Assembly: GCA_015655195.1 (NCBI GenBank)
Contig: JAATFM010000046.1
Coordinates: 1-39,377, forward strand
Length of the DNA: 39,377 nucleotides
From: Terriglobales bacterium
Lineage (GTDB): Bacteria > Acidobacteriota > Terriglobia > Terriglobales > Acidobacteriaceae
Direction of reading: 5' to 3'
The position numbers were made by a program, and so were the translations under genes. Positions 8,386-16,716 of the stretch are shown here, one piece after another. The notes beneath the pieces were generated by a model that worked only from the letters and a program-made list of their open reading frames with translations, was not told the origin of the DNA and made no database searches. The number at the start of each line of letters is the position of its first letter. The first letter of the stretch is position 1.

Positions 8386-10818
8386 GTGCCCACTACTCGA
8401 CGTGAATTTATTCAGGGAGCGCTGGCGGTAGGCGTCGCGTCTCGCGTTGCAACGGCGCAACCGGCACAGCCGCCCGCCCCGAGAGATGAGTTATGGTACA
8501 ACCGTCCTGCAGAGGCTTGGCTGGAGGCACTGCCCCTCGCCAACGGGCGGCTGGGCGCCATGATTTATGGCGGTGTGGCAACCGAGCGCATTGCCTTTTC
8601 GGAATCGACAGCCTGGTCCGGCGCGCCGGAGGCCGGAGAGGTTAATCCGGGCGCGCTGGAGCATCTGAACGAGATCCGGCAGCTTTTTTTCGCTGGGAAA
8701 TATGAAGAAGCACAGGAACTGTGCGACAAATACCTTCCCGGTCGTGGAAGAAATTTCGGAACCAATCTTCCGCTACCCGAGCTTCAGCTTGTCTTTGACA
8801 ACATCGGGAGTCACGAAGAATATCGACGTTCCCTGAGCCTTGATGAAGCCATTGCACGAGTGCGTTTTCGCGCCAATGGAACTCTGTTTGAGCGCGAGGC
8901 ATTTGCATCCCATGCGGACGGGGTTCTTGTCCTTCAGATGACGAGCGGCGAGTCGGAGGGAATTCGCTTTCGCATGAAGTTCGGGAACAGCACCATTCCC
9001 ATCGCAGTTAAAACAGACGGCATGGATACACTGGTCCTCGACGGTCATGCATGGGAAACGATGCATAGCACTGGGCACGATGGCGTTGCGGTGCAGATTC
9101 GCGCGAAGGTTCTTGCTCCATCGGGCAAGATCACACCGAATGCCGATACTGTGGCCGTGGAAAATACGAACGTCGTCACAATACTGGTTGCGATTGGAAC
9201 CAGCTTCCATGGCGCAGACCCTGAAGCAGTCTGCCGCAAGACGATTCAGGCGGCGGCACGCAAGGACTTTGTTTCTCTGCGCCGCGCGCACATCGCAGAC
9301 TATCAGGCGCTCTATCGGCGCGTCACCATCGATCTTGGCCGCAGCGCGCCTGCAATTCGCAATCATGCAACCGACGCGAGGCGCAAGGCGCTCGAAGATG
9401 GCGGCGATGATCCTGAGTTGCTGGCGTTGTTCTTCCAGTACGGACGCTATCTCACGATTGCAGGCTCGCGCGCCGATTCGCCGCTGCCTCTTGCCTTGCA
9501 GGGAATCTGGAATGACGGCCTCGCCAGCAGCATGGCATGGACCGATGATTTTCATCTCGACATCAATACGCAGCAGAATTACTGGCACGCCGAAGTGTGC
9601 AATCTTGGCGAGTGCCAGATACCTTTATTCGCGCTGATTGACATCATCCGCGAGCACGGGCGTACAACTGCCCGCGAGATGTATGGCGCAGACGGGTGGG
9701 TTGTTCATACCGTCACCAATCCGTGGGGCTACACCGCGGCCGGGGGCACAGGCTGGGGAGTCGTCGTCACCGCGGGCGTCTGGATCGCATTGCAGTTGTG
9801 GGACCGCTGGACGTTTGGCGGCGATGTGGAGTTTCTGCGTACGCGTGCCTATCCTGTGTTGCGCGAGGCGGCAGAGTTTTTCCTCTCGTACATGGTTACT
9901 GAACCAAAGCACGGCTGGCTGGTGACCGGCCCCTCTGATTCGCCGGAGAATTCGTATCTAACGCCATCCGGCAAGCGCGTGAGCGAGTCGATGGAAAACA
10001 CGATCGACCGTGCGCTGGTTTACGCGCTCTACTCCATGTGTATCGAGGCATCGAAGGTTCTCTCCGTCGACGATGGGTTTCGCACTCGGCTGGAACAGGC
10101 GCGGGCAAAGCTGCCACCATTTCAAATCGGCCGGCACGGGCAATTGCAGGAGTGGCTGAACGACTTTGAAGACGCCGAGCCAAACCACCGCCACACCTCG
10201 CATCTGGTGAGCCTCTATCCTCTGAATCAGATCGCACCGCGCAAGACGCCGGAGCTGGCGCGTGCAGCGGAAGTGACGATCGAACGCCGGATTCATGCAC
10301 CGCACTGGGAGCAGACTGAGTGGGGACGTGCGAACCTAGTCGTTTACTATGCGCGCCTGCTCAAGGGCGATGAAGCACACAAATATCTCGTTAGTATACT
10401 GGCCAAGGCATCCGGCACCGATTTACTCACGATTTCGAGCGCAGGCATTGCCGGGGCGGAGCAGGACATCTTCGCCATTGACGGAAACACCGCCGGTGCG
10501 GCAGGAATCGCTGAGATGCTGCTGCAATCGCAGGGCGGCGAGATTGAGCTTTTGCCCGCATTGCCCGCAGCCTGGCCCACTGGCTTCATCTCCGGCCTCT
10601 GCGCGCGTGGAGGATACGTGGTCGATATTGCATGGCACGGCGGAAGGCTTGAGTCCGCAACGATCACCAGCCGCCATGGAGGCACGAGACGCATCCGCTA
10701 CGGCGATCGGATTATGACAATACAGCTTTCGCGCGGCGGTAGCAGGCGCTTGTACGATGCGAGTTTCGCACACAGCAAGCAGGGCGCGGCAAATCTTTCT
10801 ACTTCGAACATAATGTAG
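8386..10818 (+). CDS. Tat-exported GH95 alpha-L-fucosidase or alpha-L-galactosidase
   Basis: The enzyme is an inverting glycosidase of 810 residues. A twin-arginine signal is at the N-terminus (TTRREFIQGALAVGVASRVA). The N-terminal domain shows WYNRPAEAWLEALPLANGRL. The (alpha/alpha)6 barrel carries WTDDFHLDINTQQNYW (about 386-400), TGPSDSPENSY with Glu521 as the likely general acid, HRHTSHLVSLYPLNQI, and FAIDGNTAG with Asp699 matching the conserved aspartate. The paired residues 392 and 394 are Asp and Asn; the fucosidase AfcA has Asn at both. The GTG start at 8386 is supported by AAGGAGA at 8374-8380. GH95 includes fucosidases and L-galactosidases, so the exact sugar is open. Confidence 0.93.
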   Translation: MPTTRREFIQGALAVGVASRVATAQPAQPPAPRDELWYNRPAEAWLEALPLANGRLGAMIYGGVATERIAFSESTAWSGAPEAGEVNPGALEHLNEIRQLFFAGKYEEAQELCDKYLPGRGRNFGTNLPLPELQLVFDNIGSHEEYRRSLSLDEAIARVRFRANGTLFEREAFASHADGVLVLQMTSGESEGIRFRMKFGNSTIPIAVKTDGMDTLVLDGHAWETMHSTGHDGVAVQIRAKVLAPSGKITPNADTVAVENTNVVTILVAIGTSFHGADPEAVCRKTIQAAARKDFVSLRRAHIADYQALYRRVTIDLGRSAPAIRNHATDARRKALEDGGDDPELLALFFQYGRYLTIAGSRADSPLPLALQGIWNDGLASSMAWTDDFHLDINTQQNYWHAEVCNLGECQIPLFALIDIIREHGRTTAREMYGADGWVVHTVTNPWGYTAAGGTGWGVVVTAGVWIALQLWDRWTFGGDVEFLRTRAYPVLREAAEFFLSYMVTEPKHGWLVTGPSDSPENSYLTPSGKRVSESMENTIDRALVYALYSMCIEASKVLSVDDGFRTRLEQARAKLPPFQIGRHGQLQEWLNDFEDAEPNHRHTSHLVSLYPLNQIAPRKTPELARAAEVTIERRIHAPHWEQTEWGRANLVVYYARLLKGDEAHKYLVSILAKASGTDLLTISSAGIAGAEQDIFAIDGNTAGAAGIAEMLLQSQGGEIELLPALPAAWPTGFISGLCARGGYVVDIAWHGGRLESATITSRHGGTRRIRYGDRIMTIQLSRGGSRRLYDASFAHSKQGAANLSTSNIM

Positions 10819-10862
10819 TTTTACATAATGCGATTTTGCATAATTACCAAGGCTCGCTTGGT
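10808..10862. repeat. 15-base tandem repeat and short hairpin after GH95
   Basis: Two near-identical 15-mers, ACATAATGTAGTTTT (10808-10822) and ACATAATGCGATTTT (10823-10837), are followed by a partial third, GCATAAT. The first includes the GH95 stop codon. A six-base hairpin, ACCAAG / CTTGGT with loop GCTCG, lies at 10846-10862. The hairpin has no run of T after it, so it is a weak terminator candidate. The rest of the spacer up to 11039 shows nothing clear. Confidence 0.5.
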
Positions 10863-11039
10863 CCATGACGTGGAATGAGAAACTATACGTGGTGAGCACG
10901 ACCGTATTGGTCGACATTTTATTCAAACATTTGCCATAAGGCACCTGCCAGCTTCCCATAGCTCGGGGCGATCTCCACCACAGACCTTCATCGGTGCGTC
11001 GAAACGCGCTAATCTTGAATAAACACAGTCCAACTGTCT

Positions 11040-12200
11040 GTGCCGGGCATCTGGGAGAGATTTGCTTTGCGTCGCGCTGTCGCAATCTTTTGTGCACTAT
11101 TCCTGAGCTACATTGCCGCAGGACCGGGCTGTTTGCTGGCCACGGCCCAAAATCTCAAGCCGCGGGTGATCGTATTTGTCCACGGCCTTCATGGCGACCG
11201 TGAGACATGGCGCGCAGCGAACGGTGCATATTGGCCGCAGCTAATCCAGAGCGATCCGCATTTCCAAAAATCGGATGTCGTGGTTGCCGAGTACCCAACG
11301 CCCTCAATGCGCGGCCAGTTGTCCACTACGCAACTCGCGCAGATTCTCTGGCAGGGATTGAAGCAGAAAAGAGTCTGGGAGCACCAGGAAGTCGTGTTCA
11401 TTGCCCACAGCCTGGGCGGAATTGTTGTCGAGGAGATGCTGCTTAACCACCCTGCCGATGCAGCACGCGTCCGGTTCGTCGTATCGTACGCAACGCCCCA
11501 TCAGGGATCGTTTGTAGCCAATCTGGCGAAGATCTACGACAGCGATCCTCTCCTCACCGACCTTCGGGAAAGCAACGATAACAGCTTTTTGATGAACCTC
11601 GAACAGAAATGGAGAAGCACGGAAGCCGTCACCAGGATTCATCGGTTTTGTGCCTTTGAAGGACTCGACACTGCGGCCGGCGCCGGTATTGGCAAATATC
11701 TGCGGGCGCATACTCGCGTGGTGGATTACTACAGCGCAACCTATGGGTGCGATGCGGATACGGCACCGCAGAAGATCGTCACCGACCACATCGATATTGT
11801 GAGGCCTGCCAATCGATCCGCCGATGCCTATACTTTCTTTGCCAGGGTCTATCGCAACAACCCCATTCTTGACACAGTTGAAACCATCCGGGACAACAAA
11901 ATATCCGGGATAAATGTCGATTGCAACCGCATGAATTCTGCCGATGACCTGCAAGTACCGATTGCACTTGACCCTTCCCTGCATGAACAAATTCTGTCGG
12001 TCGAAGCCGAGCTTGTGGATGCGGACAAGATCCGGGATATATCTTCTCCCGTCATCAAGAAAATCGATCCGGTCGGAATCGCGCATGTTTCGTACTCATT
12101 CAGGGGACAAGGAAGAGGCCTGCTGCTAGGATGCCCCACCGGGCACGCGTCGATTCTGGTGCACTTCAAGGTCCGGAGCGACGTCCCCGTCAAGGAGTAG
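11040..12200 (+). CDS. Secreted alpha/beta hydrolase, lipase/PGAP1-like
   Basis: The protein has 386 residues from a GTG start. A signal peptide (FCALFLSYIAAGPGCLLATA) leads into VIVFVHGLHGDRETW, the oxyanion-side strand of an esterase or lipase fold. The nucleophile elbow AHSLGG places the catalytic serine at about residue 124, and VSYATPHQGS follows. This arrangement is typical of PGAP1-like and DUF676-type hydrolases; an ester or lipid is the likely substrate. A TTG at 11067 has a better ribosome site (GGGAGAG at 11053-11059) and begins right before the signal peptide, so it may be the true start. The last 120 residues form a beta-rich region I do not recognise. It stands alone, about 220 bases after GH95. 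Confidence 0.82.
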   Translation: MPGIWERFALRRAVAIFCALFLSYIAAGPGCLLATAQNLKPRVIVFVHGLHGDRETWRAANGAYWPQLIQSDPHFQKSDVVVAEYPTPSMRGQLSTTQLAQILWQGLKQKRVWEHQEVVFIAHSLGGIVVEEMLLNHPADAARVRFVVSYATPHQGSFVANLAKIYDSDPLLTDLRESNDNSFLMNLEQKWRSTEAVTRIHRFCAFEGLDTAAGAGIGKYLRAHTRVVDYYSATYGCDADTAPQKIVTDHIDIVRPANRSADAYTFFARVYRNNPILDTVETIRDNKISGINVDCNRMNSADDLQVPIALDPSLHEQILSVEAELVDADKIRDISSPVIKKIDPVGIAHVSYSFRGQGRGLLLGCPTGHASILVHFKVRSDVPVKE

Positions 12201-12441
12201 CCTCGGCAGTTTATGGATGCGAAGTGGCCCACCCCAGACAGGGTGAATATAGTTCAGGCTCAGCATCAATGTCTGCGAGTAGAGATTTGTGGGCCTGGTT
12301 ACAAATTGCATTCAATGTGGGCCCTAGACCCCGCACCCGACGAACTGAGATTAGGCGGTCCGACAGGGAGTCGAGCTTTCGGCCAGAATCGACAACGACG
12401 TTACGGTAGTACAGCCCATCAACGGCCGTTCACAGTAAACT

Positions 12442-12915
12442 TCACCGGATTTCCGCCCACTGCTTCGTCAGGAACTGCTCAATTCCCACGCCGGGGCGAT
12501 AGGCTGGGTATACCGTTAAGAATGCCTCTTTGGCTTCTAAGAACGATCCAGCCGGGATTGCCTGGAGGCGTTTTGCCAGAAAAAGCAACGCCAAGCTTGG
12601 CGCGCATGATTCGCCTTGATTGCAGTGAATTAGTAGAGTGGCTCCATTCCCGTATTGGACTGTTGCGAACTCTAGGAAACATCTGAAACTCTCAATTTTG
12701 AACAACGGCAAGGATGGGTCAATCATGTTCAGATATAGATTCTGCGGTCGCTCAAGCCATAGATAGTTTGGATGGTGCGAAGGCAAGCTTCCCCAATAGC
12801 CGACGGAGTTCTGGTGGCATGGAGATTTACACGCATGCACCACAGCAAACCCAGGTGAGCCCGCGCGGCACGATTCTAGATTTCCGACATTCAGCCTTGT
12901 GTGGACTTCGATCAT
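12442..12915 (-). CDS. Dual-specificity-phosphatase-like protein with altered active site
   Basis: The protein has 157 residues. FAVVHACKSPCHQNSVGYWG and NLYLNMIDPS followed by LLIHCNQGESCAPSLALLFL match a small phosphatase family that has an HCNxGxSRxPSxALLYLA loop. The CX5R signature reads C-N-Q-G-E-S-C here: the phosphate-binding arginine is a cysteine. The codon is TGC, one base from the arginine codon CGC. The rest of the protein looks intact, so it is either a recent inactivation or a binding-only pseudophosphatase. It sits alone on the minus strand between two plus-strand secreted hydrolases, with weak ribosome site GAGA before the ATG. Flanks 12201-12441 and 12916-13089 hold nothing clear. 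Confidence 0.75.
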   Translation of the reverse strand: MIEVHTRLNVGNLESCRAGSPGFAVVHACKSPCHQNSVGYWGSLPSHHPNYLWLERPQNLYLNMIDPSLPLFKIESFRCFLEFATVQYGNGATLLIHCNQGESCAPSLALLFLAKRLQAIPAGSFLEAKEAFLTVYPAYRPGVGIEQFLTKQWAEIR

Positions 12916-13089
12916 TGGATTCTCTGGTGGGTTTTGTACTCGTCAGTCCGACAAGCAGGCGCGTCCTCAGAGGTTTCATGGTCTTGATGACGGTTCCGAT
13001 GATGAAAAATAGGGCACAAAATGGCGGCAGCCAACTATACTGAGAAGCTCAGTCATCAGCAGTACCGATCTCGCTGCCTTGGAGGGTCT

Positions 13090-15600
13090 ATGCGCGCCTC
13101 TACCTTTGCAAGCCGCTTGCTGTTCGTTGCCTTCTTCTCTGCTCTCGCTGCCGGCCTCAGCGCTCAGACACTATCCGGTTACAACCAGCCAGAGAAGACG
13201 ATCCTTGACGTAATGCACGCGCCCGCGCCGCCGCAGCCCTACATTAGCCCCGCGAACACGGATATTCTCCTCGTTGCCCGGCAGGAATATCCTTCCATCA
13301 CTCGCGTTGCCGCGCCATTCCTTCGCCTGGCCGGCGTGCGCGTGGAGCCGGCGAATCACAGCAGGCACGATACGCCCGGCGGTTACGGCATCACGCCTTG
13401 CTCTTCGAGCTTCGCTGTCGTCCATATCGCCGACGCCAAAACTATCCCCGTAAAGCTGCCCGACGGAGCTTGCCCCGGATCGCCGCAGTGGTCGGATGAT
13501 GGAAGGCTCTTCGCCTTTTCCAATATTGCCGCCACGTCCGTCGAACTCTGGATCGGGGATGCCGCCACGGGTGCCATCCGCCAGGTTCCCGAAGTCAAGC
13601 TCAACCCGATGTTCGGCGATGATTTCCAATGGATGCCGGGCCAGCACGCGCTGCTCGTCAAGCTTGTGCCGGATGGCCTCGGCCCCATTCCCGAAGCAGC
13701 CGCCGCAGTCAGCGGTCCCAGCATTCAGGAGAGTCTTGGCGGCAAGGGCGCAAGCAGCACATACGAAGTCCGGGACGTGCTGACCAACAAGCATGACGAA
13801 GATGTCTTCGATTACTTTGCTGACTCACAACTGGCCCTGGTAGATGCGGCCAGCTCTGCGATCACTCCCATCGGCAAAGCCGCCAATCTTCTCGAGGTCA
13901 GCCCCGCTCCTGATGCGCATCACATCTTTGTCACCGCGATTCACAGACCGTATTCGTACGTGACGACTTATGATCACTTTCCGCATGAAGCCGAAATATG
14001 GAACGTCACCGATCCGCACAGCGTGAGCGTGCACACTATCGCCTCTCTGCCGCTCGCGGACCGCGTTCCCATCCATGGCGTTTCCACCGGTCCCCGCGAC
14101 TTTGAATGGCGTCCGACCGATTCGGCAACGCTCATATGGGCTGAAGCTCTCGATGGCGGCGATCTGAACAAGACCGTCCCCAACCGCGACAAGGTAATGC
14201 TGCTCAAGGCTCCGTTCACCGCCGAGCCGGTCGAGATCACGCGTACGGCGCAGCGCTACGGTGGCTTCTATTGGACGGAGAAGCCCGGCATCGCACTCCT
14301 TAATCAGGAAGACGAGAATCGCCACTGGCGTCACACCGACATCGTCAACATCGACGACCCGAATCAAAAGCCGCGCACGCTCTGGGATATGTCCTATGAC
14401 GACAGCTATGCCGATCCCGGCTCGCCTATCTTCCGCCACCTTCCCAACGGTTTCAGCGTGGTAAGGCTCGATGGCGAATCCATCTTTCTTCGGGGCTCCG
14501 GCGCTTCTCCGCAGGGATTACGGCCTTTTCTCGACCAGTTGAACCTGGATACCCTTAAAACGGAACGCCTCTTCCGCAGCGACAGCTCATCGCTGGAAAC
14601 CGCCTTCGCCTTGCCGGGGCCGGACACGCGTCACTTCCTCACGTGGCATCAATCGCCGACCGATCCGCCGAATGCTTTTATCCGCACGCTCGACAAGCCT
14701 GCGACGGCTGCGGCTGGCGAAGCTGTCTACACCTCGACCGCGAAGCAGATTACGCAGATTACGGATTACACTCCGGCTGTCCGCGCCATCCAGAAGCGGC
14801 TCGTGAAATACAAGCGCGCCGATGGGCTCGATCTTTCCTTTACGCTGTACACGCCGCCGGGCTACAAGGAGGGTACACGCGTTCCCACTATTCTCTACGC
14901 CTATCCGCTGGATTACGCCAACGCGTCGCAAGCTGGGCAGGTCACAAGCTCCGACCAGACCTTCACTCGTCTGCACGAGTATCAGCTTCTGCTGCTCGCC
15001 GGCTACGCGATTCTCGATAACGCATCCTTCCCCATCGTCGGCGATCCTAAAAAGGCCTACGATACCTACCTGGATCAGCTCGTTGCCGACGCTGACGCCG
15101 CCATCAAGGAAGGCGTTCGCATCGGCGTAGTTGATCCCAACCGCGTGGGCGTTACGGGCCACAGCCATGGCGCGCTGATGACTGCCAATCTTGTCGCGCA
15201 CACGGACCTCTTCCGCGCAGGTGTGGCTACCAGTGGCTCGTATAACAAGACTCTCACGCCCTTCGGCTTCCAGAACGAGCGGCGCTCGGTGTGGGAGGCG
15301 CAGGATGTTTATCTGAAGGTCTCGCCGTTCTTCTACGCCGACAAGATTAAGACGCCGCTGCTCATCGTGCATGGCGAAGAAGATGCCAATCCCGGCACCA
15401 CACCCATTCAGGCGAAGTTTCTCTACGAAGCCATTCGCGGCAACGGCGGCACGACACGCCTGGTGACGCTTCCGCACGAGCCTCACTGGTATACAGCCAT
15501 GGAGTCGAACGAGCAGCTTGTTTATGAGATGGTCAACTGGTTCGACAAGTACGTGAAGAACGCGCCACCTCCGGCAGCCCAACAGCCGAGTGGTAAGTGA
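13090..15600 (+). CDS. Secreted S9 family peptidase (prolyl oligopeptidase superfamily, S9D-like)
   Basis: This serine peptidase has 836 residues. A signal peptide covers about 1-27 (FASRLLFVAFFSALAAGLSA). A beta-propeller-like region (about 40-540) is followed by the alpha/beta-hydrolase domain. The nucleophile is Ser692 in VTGHSHGA; the acid is probably Asp765 in VHGEEDANPG; the base is probably His799 in LPHEPHWY. The pattern fits the glutamyl-endopeptidase-like S9D group rather than classical prolyl oligopeptidase. I start at the ATG at 13090 because GGAGGG lies just upstream (13081-13086) and the signal peptide follows; an ATG at 13021 is in frame but adds an unlikely leader. It probably digests peptides in the periplasm or outside the cell. 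Confidence 0.92.
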   Translation: MRASTFASRLLFVAFFSALAAGLSAQTLSGYNQPEKTILDVMHAPAPPQPYISPANTDILLVARQEYPSITRVAAPFLRLAGVRVEPANHSRHDTPGGYGITPCSSSFAVVHIADAKTIPVKLPDGACPGSPQWSDDGRLFAFSNIAATSVELWIGDAATGAIRQVPEVKLNPMFGDDFQWMPGQHALLVKLVPDGLGPIPEAAAAVSGPSIQESLGGKGASSTYEVRDVLTNKHDEDVFDYFADSQLALVDAASSAITPIGKAANLLEVSPAPDAHHIFVTAIHRPYSYVTTYDHFPHEAEIWNVTDPHSVSVHTIASLPLADRVPIHGVSTGPRDFEWRPTDSATLIWAEALDGGDLNKTVPNRDKVMLLKAPFTAEPVEITRTAQRYGGFYWTEKPGIALLNQEDENRHWRHTDIVNIDDPNQKPRTLWDMSYDDSYADPGSPIFRHLPNGFSVVRLDGESIFLRGSGASPQGLRPFLDQLNLDTLKTERLFRSDSSSLETAFALPGPDTRHFLTWHQSPTDPPNAFIRTLDKPATAAAGEAVYTSTAKQITQITDYTPAVRAIQKRLVKYKRADGLDLSFTLYTPPGYKEGTRVPTILYAYPLDYANASQAGQVTSSDQTFTRLHEYQLLLLAGYAILDNASFPIVGDPKKAYDTYLDQLVADADAAIKEGVRIGVVDPNRVGVTGHSHGALMTANLVAHTDLFRAGVATSGSYNKTLTPFGFQNERRSVWEAQDVYLKVSPFFYADKIKTPLLIVHGEEDANPGTTPIQAKFLYEAIRGNGGTTRLVTLPHEPHWYTAMESNEQLVYEMVNWFDKYVKNAPPPAAQQPSGK

Positions 15601-15663
15601 GAAACAGAGGGGAACGAGAGAAAATTGAGGTTGTTTGTCTCTTAAGCTCAGGGGGATCTGGCG

Positions 15664-16578
15664 TTGCGGCTCTGGTTTTCACCGGCAAGTGAAGTCCCCA
15701 TTTACCGCCAATTGGTTACACAGGTGCAACTTGCCATATTGAGCGGCGACCTGAAGCCGGGCGAGCGGCTGCCAAGCACGCGCGAGCTGGCACGGCGGTT
15801 CAATATCCATCCAAATACGGTAAGCGCAGGCTATCGGCAGCTCTCCCGAGACGGATGGGTGGAGTACCGGCACGGGAGCGGCGTCTATATTCAGCCTGAA
15901 GCCGCACCGGCGCAAACCCCGGAGCAGATTCTGGATCAACATATTGTGGCATTCTTCAAGGCGGTGCGCGATCTGCGGCTGCCTGCGGTGACGATCAGGC
16001 AGCGTGTGGCAGAGTGGATTGCCTCGCCTCCGCCGGATCATTTTGTGCTAATCGATCCAGATACGGATGCGCGGGAGATTCTACTGACGGAGATCCGGAA
16101 GCTGACAACATGGCCCGCGATTGGGATAACGCTGGAGGAGTCGGCAAGACCGGAGGCTATGATGTCGGCCATTCCGTTGTGCCGGCCAAGTAAGGCAAAG
16201 ATGGCGCGTGCGGTCCTGCCGGCAGGGTTGGAGCTGATTCCGCTTCAAATCCGTTCCGCGAACAAGTGGCTCGATCCGGAGCTGCCATCGCTCCAGAGAA
16301 AACTGATTGGGGTGGTATCCAACTGGATAGATTTCCGCGAGATTGCCAGGACGATGCTGGCGGCGGCGGGTGTCGATCCGGACCTGCTGGTCGTGCGAAA
16401 CCCCAGACAACCGCGCTGGCAGCGGGGACTGGATCAGACAGGCGCGATTATCTGCGATGCGTATACCGCAGCAACGCGCGAATTGCCCAGGGGGCCGCGG
16501 CTATTTGTGTTTTCGCTGCTGGCCGATGCCTTCCAGATGGAGCTGAGCAAATTTTCCGATAACTCGCAATTTTTGTGA
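15664..16578 (+). CDS. GntR-family transcriptional regulator
   Basis: The protein has 304 residues from a TTG start preceded by GGGGGAT. The N-terminal winged helix is clear: EVPIYRQLVTQVQLAILSGD, LKPGERLPSTRELARRFNIH, PNTVSAGYRQLSRDGWVEYR and HGSGVYI (about residues 9-78). The remaining 220 residues are a long effector domain, much longer than in YtrA-type regulators and without the aminotransferase fold of MocR types. It has alternating hydrophobic strands such as HFVLIDPDTDAREILLTEI, so it may be a periplasmic-binding-protein-like ligand domain. It begins 63 bases after the peptidase gene on the same strand. The regulated genes cannot be read from the sequence; the peptidase and the DUF2339 gene are candidates. 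Confidence 0.85.
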   Translation: MRLWFSPASEVPIYRQLVTQVQLAILSGDLKPGERLPSTRELARRFNIHPNTVSAGYRQLSRDGWVEYRHGSGVYIQPEAAPAQTPEQILDQHIVAFFKAVRDLRLPAVTIRQRVAEWIASPPPDHFVLIDPDTDAREILLTEIRKLTTWPAIGITLEESARPEAMMSAIPLCRPSKAKMARAVLPAGLELIPLQIRSANKWLDPELPSLQRKLIGVVSNWIDFREIARTMLAAAGVDPDLLVVRNPRQPRWQRGLDQTGAIICDAYTAATRELPRGPRLFVFSLLADAFQMELSKFSDNSQFL

Positions 16579-16716
16579 CACTCGAAAAACTGTCTGGAGA
16601 AGCCTTTGGGGCTTATCGAAGACGGTTAATCTCAGACTGTCTCCGCGCCATACGCGCGTTCCCCGCGCTGCTGGCCGCTAAGATGAGGCAAAGACCCAGT
16701 CCTGAGGTTAAGTGTC

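Noticed and set aside
8773..9588. Minus-strand frame of 271 codons within GH95
   Set aside because: The plus strand encodes conserved GH95 motifs here; the minus frame is a shadow created by high GC.
10423..11097. Minus-strand frame of 224 codons after GH95
   Set aside because: It overlaps the conserved GH95 C-terminus and the next gene's start and resembles nothing known.
12213..12686. Plus-strand frame of 157 codons opposite the phosphatase-like gene
   Set aside because: The minus strand has the clear HCNQGES family motif; this frame does not resemble a protein.
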